Positions 1 to 5,163 of a stretch of DNA of 5,780 nt are shown one piece after another. The notes under the pieces are model-generated. The model did no database searches. It saw nothing but the letters and a program-made list of their open reading frames with translations, and was not told the origin of the DNA. The DNA is from an uncultured bacterium. Lineage in GTDB: Bacteria; Bacillota; Clostridia; Oscillospirales; Oscillospiraceae. Each line of letters begins with the position of its first letter. Within the stretch, counting starts at the first letter, position 1. Made by a program: the position numbers and the translations under genes. The stretch lies in contig CAJMQR010000073.1 of assembly GCA_905215665.1 (NCBI GenBank), positions 1 to 5,780 of the forward strand, read 5' to 3'.

Positions 1-652
1 ATTCCTCCGGCGTATAGAATTCGCCGGAATTCGGAACGATCATGCTGTAGGTCTGCACACCGCTGCCGAGCGCGTTTGCGACAGTCGTGACCGCATTCGC
101 GTAATCCTCAAAAATATCATAGTCCGAATAGGCCAGATCAATGGCCCTGTCCCCGATCAACAGCGCTTTTCCGAAGTTTTCAACATCCGGATCCGGCTCT
201 TCAGAGTGATTTGGATCCTTGGAAGTCGTCTCGGAAGGTTCCGTCGCCACTGCAGGTTCCGAGGGCTCCGACGGTTCGCTCGCGTCGCCCGGCTGCGAAG
301 TACTGGGAGTCGTGGCCAAAGCCTCGCCATGATCCGCTCCCTTTGTCGTAAAGTCCACGACAAGCTGCGTGCCGTCCTTCCCACTCAGGGCGGAAAAATA
401 GTAGAAGCCGTTGAGAGAACGGTTGGATTTCAAAAACGCCTCCCGGTTCGGGAAAGTATCCGCATAGTACTCCGCAAATTTTTCGCCGTAGCTGCCGTCC
501 AGAAGAGCGGAGAGCGTCAGAGCAGGGCGGGTTTTCAGCGCGCGGTTTTCCGTTGCGGAAAAGGTCGCGTCCTTGTCAAGCAGGGAGTACATGCCAATTC
601 CAAGCATCAGCACGAGCAGCGCGAGGGAGCATATGGTATAGAGTTTTTTCAT
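1..652 (-). CDS. DHHW-family membrane-anchored protein, C-terminus cut by window edge
   Basis: Reading leftwards from ATG at 652 gives 217 open codons with no stop before the edge. Residues 1-3 are MKK, followed by a hydrophobic segment at about 4-24 that should be a single N-terminal membrane anchor or uncleaved signal. The next part carries the typical DHHW-family pattern: ENRAL (35-39), then a 'DGSYGEKFAEYYADTFPNRE' block (52-71), and later YSMIVPNSGEFY (202-213). Residues about 112-156 are a Pro/Ser/Thr/Glu-rich linker with SEP repeats. The start is fixed by AGGAG at 660-664, 7 nt upstream. It lies 18 nt downstream of the MBOAT gene. In such pairs the DHHW protein is the extracytoplasmic partner, related to AlgJ/AlgX-like SGNH proteins, that helps acylate a surface polysaccharide or wall polymer; that role is inferred from the family and context. 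The signature DHHW motif would lie in the missing C-terminal half, so catalytic competence cannot be judged. Confidence 0.85.
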   Translation of the reverse strand, partial: MKKLYTICSLALLVLMLGIGMYSLLDKDATFSATENRALKTRPALTLSALLDGSYGEKFAEYYADTFPNREAFLKSNRSLNGFYYFSALSGKDGTQLVVDFTTKGADHGEALATTPSTSQPGDASEPSEPSEPAVATEPSETTSKDPNHSEEPDPDVENFGKALLIGDRAIDLAYSDYDIFEDYANAVTTVANALGSGVQTYSMIVPNSGEFYTPEE

Positions 653-670
653 TGGTTTTCTCCTATCGGG

Positions 671-2173
671 TCAGAAGCTTGCGTAAATGGAAGGTGCGCT
701 CGTGGAGCCAAGCAGGGAGACCGTGCATAACCAGAGCAGCAGCAGGACAAACAGAAACACGGAAATCACATAGACGGCTTTTCCGGCGGTCACGGTATTC
801 TGCGCGCGCTGTCTGCCCTTCCCCATGCCGAGCACGCCGCTCCAGATAAAGCCGAACCAGCGCGGCAGAACCGACGAGCCGATAAGGCAGACCGCCAGCA
901 GCGGCAGAGAATTGAGCAGGCGCACGGAGGTATTCGTATTTGTAAACGCCGCGCCGCCAAACATGGCTCCCAGATTTCTGCCGATCTCCGCAAGACTGCT
1001 GTGGGAGAAGATCACCCAGCCGATCAGCACAAAGAACATTGTCATCAGGTTCCGCACCGGGAAAGGCAGCCGCTCCAGTTTTGGCATCAGTTGCTTTTCT
1101 ATCGCCAGAAGGACAAAGAAATACAGTCCCCACAAAACGAAATTCCAGCTTGCGCCGTGCCAAAGGCCGGTCAGCGCCCAGACTGCCAGCAGATTCAGAA
1201 TCTGACGCGCCTTCCCCTTGCGGTTCCCGCCCAGCGGGATATAGACATAATCGCGGAAGAAGCTGCCCAGAGAAATATGCCAGCGCCTCCAGAATTCCGT
1301 GATGGAGGAGGAAACATAGGGCAAGTCAAAATTCTCCGGGAAACGGAAGCCGAAGATCCGCCCGATTCCGATGGCCATATCGGAATAACCGGAAAAATCG
1401 AAATAAATCTGGAACATGAACATCAGCGCAGACAGCCACGCGCCGACCACCGTCAGACCGGCAGGATCGGAGGAAAGATCCGAAATGACCTTGCCTGCAT
1501 AGTCCGCGAGCAGAACCTTTTTGGCAAGACCGACGGCAAACCGAACCGCACCGTCAAAAATCATGCGGGAATTGGTGCGCCGCTGCGTAAGCTGCGGCTC
1601 GATCTGTTCATAGCGAACGATCGGCCCCTGCATGATCTTCGGAAAAAGACTGATGTACAGCAGGAATTTGGAGAAGCGGTCCGCGCCGGCGTTTTTCCCC
1701 CGATAGATGTCCACAAGGTAGGACACGGCCTGGAAGGTATAGAAGGAAATGCCGATCGGCAGCGCCGTCTCCGGCGCGCGGAACGAAGTTCCGAGCAGGG
1801 AATTCAGCCCCTCCGTCAGCGACCGAAGCGCCGTGAGCAGCAGGCCGTTCTCCACGCTGACGCCAAAGATGCCGAGGAAAAAGTCCAGATACTTGAAAAT
1901 CCCAAGAACCAGAAGGTTGACCGCAATGGCAAGGATCAGCATGGAGCGCCCGCCGTTTTTCATCAGGCCGCCGAAATAGTAGTTTACATAAGACAGCCCC
2001 AGCAACAGGAGCAGATAGACCGGCTGCCCGACGGCATAAAACAGAAGGCTCGCGGCAATCAGCACAATATTTTTCCGGCGGATACCGGGCATGAGAAAAT
2101 AAACCGCCGCCGTCAACGGCAGAAAAACATATAGAAAAAACAGGCTGGAAAACTCCACGGATGTGAACCTCAC
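671..2173 (-). CDS. MBOAT family membrane-bound O-acyltransferase (AlgI/DltB-like)
   Basis: A 500-residue polytopic membrane protein, the usual length for bacterial AlgI/PatA-type MBOAT enzymes. Diagnostic blocks in order: PIGISFYTFQAVSYLVD (139-155), LFPKIMQGPIVRY (176-188), YFDFSGYSDMAIGIGRIFGF (257-276), then TEFWRRWHISLGSFFRDYVY (292-311) running into IPLGGNRKG (312-320), and TGLWHGASWNF (335-345). His339 in the WHG motif is the expected catalytic histidine, and His299 is the other conserved one. The family moves acyl groups, commonly acetyl, across the membrane onto a surface polymer; the specific polymer cannot be told from sequence. The adjacent DHHW gene supports this. The start is ambiguous. 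GTG 2173 has a GGGAGAAG site that sits rather far away (about 12 nt). GTG 2158 would give MEFSSLFF, which fits the common 'M-x-FSS' opening, with GAGG 9 nt upstream. The C-terminus SIYASF is a variant of the more usual FIYFxF ending. Confidence 0.95.
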   Translation of the reverse strand: MRFTSVEFSSLFFLYVFLPLTAAVYFLMPGIRRKNIVLIAASLLFYAVGQPVYLLLLLGLSYVNYYFGGLMKNGGRSMLILAIAVNLLVLGIFKYLDFFLGIFGVSVENGLLLTALRSLTEGLNSLLGTSFRAPETALPIGISFYTFQAVSYLVDIYRGKNAGADRFSKFLLYISLFPKIMQGPIVRYEQIEPQLTQRRTNSRMIFDGAVRFAVGLAKKVLLADYAGKVISDLSSDPAGLTVVGAWLSALMFMFQIYFDFSGYSDMAIGIGRIFGFRFPENFDLPYVSSSITEFWRRWHISLGSFFRDYVYIPLGGNRKGKARQILNLLAVWALTGLWHGASWNFVLWGLYFFVLLAIEKQLMPKLERLPFPVRNLMTMFFVLIGWVIFSHSSLAEIGRNLGAMFGGAAFTNTNTSVRLLNSLPLLAVCLIGSSVLPRWFGFIWSGVLGMGKGRQRAQNTVTAGKAVYVISVFLFVLLLLWLCTVSLLGSTSAPSIYASF

Positions 2174-2239
2174 TCTTTGTATTCTTCTCCCAAGATAACA
2201 AAAATTCCGTGGAAAAGCAACTACAAATTGACATAAAAT

Positions 2240-3646
2240 TTAATTATTTTTCCCTCTCCCAGTAAGGTTACATTTTTGTATGTGTGCCCGCGTATCTCTG
2301 ATCACATTGTCCTGCAGAAGCAGCAGCGCGGTGAGATTCGGAAGGGCCATCAGGGCGTTGAGGATATCCGCCATCTCCCATGCCGCGCTGACCGTGAGGT
2401 ACGGCCCGGCCGCCACTGCGAGGACGTAGAACATCCGGTAGAAACGCACGGCTTTCACCTTTCCGCCGGACAGATAATTCAGGCATTGCTCTGCGTAAAA
2501 GCTCCATCCGACGATCGTGGAAAAGCCAAAGAAGGCCAGGCAGGTCATCAGGCAGAAGGAGGACAGACTCTGTGACCACGGCAGCGCCGTCCGCCACGCA
2601 TAATCGGTAATTTGGACGCCGGCCAGGGCATTTTGGTTCCATGCCCCCGTGACGGTGAGACACAGCCCCGTGATCGTGCAGATCACGATGGTATCGATGA
2701 AGGTGCCGGTCATTGTAACCAAGCCCTGTCGGAAGGGATCCCCGGAGCGGGCCGCTGCGGCGGCGATGGGCGTTGTCCCAAGTCCGGCCTCGTTCGTATA
2801 CACACCGCGTCCGATTCCCATGCGCAGCGCGTTTTTCAGGGTAATTCCCGCTGTCGCCCCGAGCGCCGCCCTGGGCGTAAACGCGCTTCTGACGATCAGC
2901 CGGAATGCCGGGAGGATGCGATCCGCACAGCGGATCAGCAGAATACAGGAAAACAGGACATAGGTCAGAGACATCAGCGGCACCAGCATTTCGCAGACGT
3001 TTGCAATCCTTTTGACCCCTCCCAGCAGCACCAGCCCGGCCGCAACCGCCACCACCGCGCCGCTGATCACGGCCGCCCAGGAATATTGCCTGCCAAAGAG
3101 CGAAAACGCAATATGCGTCCTCTCCTGATCGAAAAAGTTTTCAACGGCGGAGGTAATGCTGTGTACCTGTGTGACCGTGCCGACGCCGAGAAGTCCCACC
3201 GTAACGCCGATGGCGGCAAAAAGCACCGCCAGCCATTTCCAGTTCTTTCCCAGTCCGCGTTCAATATACAGAAAGGGGCCGCCCAGCCAGTGATCGCCCT
3301 GCCTGATACGGTATTTGACTGAAAGAAAGCCCTCGGCATACTGCGTCGCCATTCCGAAAAGCGCCGCCACCAGCATCCAGAACAGCGCGCCCGGCCCGCC
3401 GGCGCACATCGCCGTGGCAACACCTACAATATTTCCCGTGCCTATGGTCGCCGCCAGCGAGGTACACAGCGCGGCATAGGAGGAGATGCCGCCGCCCTTC
3501 CCCTCTTCCTTGAAAATACTGCGCAGCGCTCTGCCCAGACGCGTAATCTGTAAGCCGCGCAGCCGAACGGTAAACAGCACGCCGACCCCCACAAACAGCA
3601 GCATGGTCGGCCAGCCCCATACCGCTGCCCCGATTTTCTCCAACAT
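2240..3646 (-). CDS. AGCS-family sodium:alanine/glycine symporter (AgcS/AlsT-like)
   Basis: This 468-residue integral membrane protein matches the alanine-or-glycine:cation symporter family in length and motifs. The N-terminal hydrophobic helix (about 11-28) is followed by TVRLRGLQ (26-33). Then come CTSLAATIGTGNIVGVATA (61-79), GGPGALFWM (83-91) and a TQYAEGFLSVKYR block (101-113). Further on are GIGRGVYTNEAGLGTTPIA (277-295), a DTIVICTITGL helix (318-328) and FGFSTIVGWSFYAEQC (373-388). The family imports alanine or glycine, sometimes other small amino acids, coupled to Na+; the exact substrate here is not determinable. ATG 3646 is preceded by GGGGAG with a 6-nt spacer, which supports this start. 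It is divergent from the DivIVA-like gene. The MBOAT gene follows after 66 nt on the same strand with no terminator-like hairpin between them, so readthrough is possible. I saw no glycine riboswitch in its leader. Confidence 0.95.
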   Translation of the reverse strand: MLEKIGAAVWGWPTMLLFVGVGVLFTVRLRGLQITRLGRALRSIFKEEGKGGGISSYAALCTSLAATIGTGNIVGVATAMCAGGPGALFWMLVAALFGMATQYAEGFLSVKYRIRQGDHWLGGPFLYIERGLGKNWKWLAVLFAAIGVTVGLLGVGTVTQVHSITSAVENFFDQERTHIAFSLFGRQYSWAAVISGAVVAVAAGLVLLGGVKRIANVCEMLVPLMSLTYVLFSCILLIRCADRILPAFRLIVRSAFTPRAALGATAGITLKNALRMGIGRGVYTNEAGLGTTPIAAAAARSGDPFRQGLVTMTGTFIDTIVICTITGLCLTVTGAWNQNALAGVQITDYAWRTALPWSQSLSSFCLMTCLAFFGFSTIVGWSFYAEQCLNYLSGGKVKAVRFYRMFYVLAVAAGPYLTVSAAWEMADILNALMALPNLTALLLLQDNVIRDTRAHIQKCNLTGRGKNN

Positions 3647-3675
3647 TTCCGCACTCCCCTACATTTCAGTTTTTT

Positions 3676-3709
3676 CCGCGGGAATCCGGCGGCTCCGCAA
3701 TCCCGGCGG
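3676..3709 (-). repeat. GC-rich inverted repeat in the symporter leader
   Basis: CCGCGGGA at 3676-3683 can pair with TCCCGGCGG at 3701-3709, with one bulged base. The segment between them, 3684-3700, also contains the complementary GCGG and CCGC. It lies about 30 nt before the symporter start codon. It is followed by a run of A, not T, in the leftward direction, so it is not an ordinary terminator. It may be a leader structure or simply GC-rich intergenic sequence. Confidence 0.35.
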
Positions 3710-3733
3710 TTGTGCAGAAGATTTTTATTCCGC

Positions 3734-3763
3734 TTTTGCGGCGTTCATGCCGCCGCAGCAAAA
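3734..3763. repeat. Inverted repeat, possible operator, between divergent genes
   Basis: TGCGGCG at 3737-3743 and CGCCGCA at 3751-3757 are perfect 7-bp arms around a 7-nt centre (TTCATGC). The dyad extends outwards to TTTTGC and GCAAAA if an extra GCA on the right is skipped. Neither side has a T-tract after the stem, which argues against a terminator. The position, about 90 bp upstream of the symporter start and 46 bp before the -35 of the DivIVA-like promoter, suits a regulator binding site, but no known operator is recognised. Confidence 0.4.
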
Positions 3764-3802
3764 TATTACCGGGGTTTCTCCTATCGGGAGGGAAATAAAA
3801 TG

Positions 3803-3831
3803 TTGTTTTTCCGAAAAAAGCGTGCTATAAT
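3803..3831 (+). promoter_or_regulatory. Sigma-A type promoter for the DivIVA-like gene
   Basis: TTGTTT at 3803-3808 is a partial -35. A spacer of exactly 17 bp leads to a perfect TATAAT at 3826-3831, preceded by TG at 3823-3824 (extended -10). Transcription would begin near 3838, giving a 5' untranslated region of about 65 nt ending in a GAGG ribosome binding site at 3892-3895, 8 nt before ATG 3904. Confidence 0.8.
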
Positions 3832-3903
3832 TGAGAAAAACATGGGTCGAACGCCGGTATCTTCCCGCCGGCAGAAATAACAGAGAATTGTGAGGAACTC
3901 AGC

Positions 3904-4473
3904 ATGGCTGCTTCCACCGATACTTTCCGCACCTCGCTGCATGGCTTTAACCGCACGGACGTTGTGCAGTTCATTCAGAAAATGACCACAGCGCACGAAA
4001 AAGAACTGCGCCTCCTGCAGGAGGAAAACGAACGCCTGCGTCAGGAAGCGGAGCTTCTGCGTGGCGACGCCGCGCGCCTGCAAATGCGCAACGCAACCCT
4101 GAAAGCACAGCTTGACCAGGCGGAGCAGCCCTCTGCTGCGGCGTCGGGACCGGCTTCTCCGCCGGAGTCCGCACCGGCTCCCGTCTCCCCGGCGTCAGAG
4201 ATTGCAGGGGAAGAGCTTGCCGCGTACCGCCGCGCGGAAATGGTGGAGCGCAAGGCGCGGGAACGTGCGGAAGCTACCACCCGCCTGCTGAAAGACGTCT
4301 TTGCGAAGGCAAATGAACGCTTAAATGACGGCGGCGAGGCTTTTTCCGACGTAATGAACCGTTTCCGTGAGGATTATGAACGTCTCCAACAGCTTCTTGC
4401 CGAAGCAAAAAGCGTTTTTGACGCTTCCTCCGATGAACTGAAGGCCGCGGGCGACGCGCTGGACGAAACCTGA
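3904..4473 (+). CDS. DivIVA-domain-like coiled-coil protein
   Basis: A 189-residue soluble protein. Residues 8-24 (FRTSLHGFNRTDVVQFI) resemble the N-terminal membrane-curvature or lipid-binding segment of the DivIVA/GpsB family, where an F...GF/Y...V..FL pattern opens the protein. A heptad-rich Leu/Glu/Arg coiled coil follows at about 28-72. Residues 74-99 are an Ala/Pro/Ser linker, and 102-189 form a second charged, probably helical region ending in GDALDET. DivIVA-family proteins mark cell poles or division septa and recruit other proteins; a role in growth, division or polarity here is inferred. ATG 3904 has GAGG 8 nt upstream. The gene has its own promoter and terminator, so it is probably monocistronic. 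Translation stops at TGA followed at once by TAA TAA in frame. The long linker and acidic C-terminal part differ from the short GpsB form. Confidence 0.75.
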   Translation: MAASTDTFRTSLHGFNRTDVVQFIQKMTTAHEKELRLLQEENERLRQEAELLRGDAARLQMRNATLKAQLDQAEQPSAAASGPASPPESAPAPVSPASEIAGEELAAYRRAEMVERKARERAEATTRLLKDVFAKANERLNDGGEAFSDVMNRFREDYERLQQLLAEAKSVFDASSDELKAAGDALDET

Positions 4474-4477
4474 TAAT

Positions 4478-4518
4478 AAACCGCCCGAAGGACGCATCTC
4501 TGCCTCCTCGGGCGGTTT
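4478..4518 (+). terminator. Rho-independent-like terminator after the DivIVA-like gene
   Basis: AAACCGCCCGA at 4478-4488 and TCGGGCGGTTT at 4508-4518 form a perfect 11-bp stem with a 19-nt loop. It starts just after the stop codons. Only three T residues end the stem and the sequence after it (CTCTCTGCTC) is T/C mixed, so the U-tract is weak. The A-run at the left arm would also give some termination for leftward transcripts. Confidence 0.8.
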
Positions 4519-4550
4519 CTCTCTGCTCCCCTGGTTGTGTTTCATACTAT

Positions 4551-4582
4551 TTCTCAATAGAATTGTTTCATTCTATTGAGAA
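4551..4582. repeat. Perfect hairpin 1 of intergenic hairpin cluster
   Basis: TTCTCAATAGAAT (4551-4563) and ATTCTATTGAGAA (4570-4582) are perfect 13-bp arms with a 6-nt loop, TGTTTC. It is AT-rich compared with the surrounding genes. There is no T-tract on either side. Confidence 0.85.
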
Positions 4583-4604
4583 GACACCGCCTGACGGCGT
4601 TGTC
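4583..4604. repeat. Hairpin 2 of intergenic hairpin cluster
   Basis: GACACCGCC (4583-4591) and GGCGTTGTC (4596-4604) pair over 9 bp with one mismatch around a TGAC loop. It abuts hairpins 1 and 3 with no spacer bases. Confidence 0.7.
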
Positions 4605-4640
4605 GTATCTATGATTTTCGGAATAGAAAATCATAGATAC
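4605..4640. repeat. Perfect hairpin 3 of intergenic hairpin cluster
   Basis: GTATCTATGATTTTC (4605-4619) and GAAAATCATAGATAC (4626-4640) form a perfect 15-bp stem with a GGAATA loop. It follows hairpin 2 directly. A 5-bp mini-hairpin, TATGA / TCATA with loop TCT, lies at 4650-4662 between this element and hairpin 4. Confidence 0.9.
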
Positions 4641-4661
4641 CCGTCTCATTATGATCTTCAT

Positions 4662-4699
4662 ATTAAAATGTTCCATTCTGCCGAATGAAACATTTTAAT
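4662..4699. repeat. Hairpin 4 of intergenic hairpin cluster, next to the stop of the Spo0A-like gene
   Basis: ATTAAAATGTTCCATTC (4662-4678) and GAATGAAACATTTTAAT (4683-4699) pair over 17 bp with a single C/A mismatch and a TGCC loop. Read leftwards it begins 12 nt past the stop codon of the 4712-5044 gene, and its distal arm ends in TTTTAAT, so it may act as that gene's terminator although no separate T-tract follows. Confidence 0.8.
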
Positions 4700-4711
4700 T
4701 GAATATCAGTA

Positions 4712-5044
4712 TCAGTCCTCCGTATCACACCAGAGCTGGCAGGCCAGAGACAGGACAAAATCACGCGGAGACGGCTTCTGTCTCGGCAGATAGCCCAGCG
4801 TTCTTCCAAGCTCCTCCCTGTCGCCGAACTGCCAGATGTCGTCCGTCGCTCTGGACAGGGCTTTCCAGACTGCCGCCGTATTCTTCCCGCACAGATGCGC
4901 GGTTTCCGCACAGATCACCTTCATCTGCGGTTCCGCGGGCATGCAGCGTGCCGCCACCGTCACCGCCAGTGCCAGGATGTGGTAGCAGCTCTTTCCTCTG
5001 TGTCCGCTGACGCGCTGAATTGCCATGCTTGCTTTTTTTGTCAT
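4712..5044 (-). CDS. Stand-alone Spo0A C-terminal-like DNA-binding protein
   Basis: A 110-residue protein that aligns by eye along its length to the effector (DNA-binding) domain of Spo0A. HRGKSCYHILALAV (15-28) corresponds to Spo0A's HIKGYxYLREAI. MKVICAETAHLCGKNT (41-56) corresponds to ITKxLYPDIAKKFNTT. The putative recognition helix is AAVWKALSRATDDIW (57-71), followed by LGRTLGY (79-85) and the very Spo0A-like KPSPRDFVLSLACQL (90-104), compared with KPTNSEFIAMIADKL. There is no receiver domain, so phosphorelay control in the usual form is absent. ATG 5044 is preferred: AAAGGGTG (5051-5058) sits 6 nt upstream. GTG 5053 would add three residues, but AAAGG would abut it directly. A second in-frame TGA follows the stop by one codon. 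It is transcribed divergently from the deaminase gene, convergent with the DivIVA-like gene, and flanked by Spo0A-box-like sites. A DNA-binding regulator is inferred; true targets are unknown. Confidence 0.8.
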   Translation of the reverse strand: MTKKASMAIQRVSGHRGKSCYHILALAVTVAARCMPAEPQMKVICAETAHLCGKNTAAVWKALSRATDDIWQFGDREELGRTLGYLPRQKPSPRDFVLSLACQLWCDTED

Positions 5045-5074
5045 TCCCCTCACCCTTTCACAGCTTTCTCTTTC

Positions 5075-5083
5075 ATACTACCA
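5075..5083 (-). promoter_or_regulatory. Candidate extended -10 for the Spo0A-like gene
   Basis: Read leftwards this is TGGTAGTAT, i.e. TG-N-TAGTAT, a 4/6 match to TATAAT with the extended-TG element. The hexamer 17 bp upstream (GAAATC, at 5098-5103) is a poor -35. A weak -35 with a Spo0A-box-like site just upstream is the layout expected of an activator-dependent promoter. Transcription would start near 5068, leaving room for the AAAGGGTG ribosome binding site. Confidence 0.4.
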
Positions 5084-5106
5084 CAGTTTTTTCGGGTGAT
5101 TTCTTA

Positions 5107-5113
5107 TTCGACG
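5107..5113 (-). promoter_or_regulatory. Near-consensus Spo0A box (6/7)
   Basis: TTCGACG on the plus strand reads CGTCGAA on the minus strand, one base from the Spo0A box TGTCGAA. It lies 3 bp upstream of the position of the -35 hexamer of the candidate promoter for the Spo0A-like gene and in the same orientation as the perfect box 20 bp away. Confidence 0.4.
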
Positions 5114-5126
5114 CAACTCAACGCTT

Positions 5127-5133
5127 TTCGACA
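5127..5133 (-). promoter_or_regulatory. Perfect Spo0A box (0A box)
   Basis: TTCGACA on the plus strand is TGTCGAA on the minus strand, an exact match to the Spo0A box consensus. It is in the middle of the divergent intergenic region, exactly 20 bp (about two helical turns) from the 6/7 site, and 18 bp before the GGAGG site of the deaminase gene. Confidence 0.5.
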
Positions 5134-5163
5134 GAATCAATATTCTCACCGGAGGTTGTTTGT

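Noticed and set aside
206..730. 174-codon open frame on the plus strand opposite the DHHW gene
   Set aside because: Antisense to the DHHW gene and runs past its start into the end of the MBOAT gene; Arg-rich with no recognisable motif.
1001..2134. 377-codon open frame on the plus strand opposite the MBOAT gene
   Set aside because: Its translation is rich in Gln, Arg, His and Asp with no fold or motif, and it is wholly antisense to a convincingly conserved MBOAT gene; it is a mirror-frame artefact of GC-rich coding DNA.
2192..2220. Promoter-like TTGCTT, 17 bp, extended -10 TATCTT on the minus strand before the MBOAT gene
   Set aside because: Transcription from it would start at about 2185, inside the GGGAGAAG ribosome binding site, leaving the GTG 2173 start without that site. 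It could only work if GTG 2158 is the true start, and the -10 is weak, so I do not call it.
2612..3322. 236-codon open frame on the plus strand opposite the symporter
   Set aside because: Low-complexity charged translation, fully antisense to the AGCS gene, and no ribosome binding site in front of it.
3647..3803. Possible glycine riboswitch upstream of the symporter
   Set aside because: AGCS genes are often under glycine riboswitches, but the conserved core of that RNA is not visible on the minus strand here; only GC-rich dyads are present.
3845..3851. GGTCGAA, a 6/7 Spo0A box in the DivIVA-like leader
   Set aside because: A single one-mismatch 7-mer is expected many times in a window this size, and it lies downstream of the promoter with no partner site.
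3781..4083. 100-codon leftward frame overlapping the DivIVA-like gene start and promoter
   Set aside because: It covers the perfect TATAAT promoter and ribosome binding site of the DivIVA-like gene and has no motif of its own.
4540..5080. TTTCATACTA occurring at 4540-4549 and 5071-5080 as possible ends of an element around the Spo0A-like gene
   Set aside because: A 10-nt direct match is not significant at this length and there are no matching inverted ends or target duplications.
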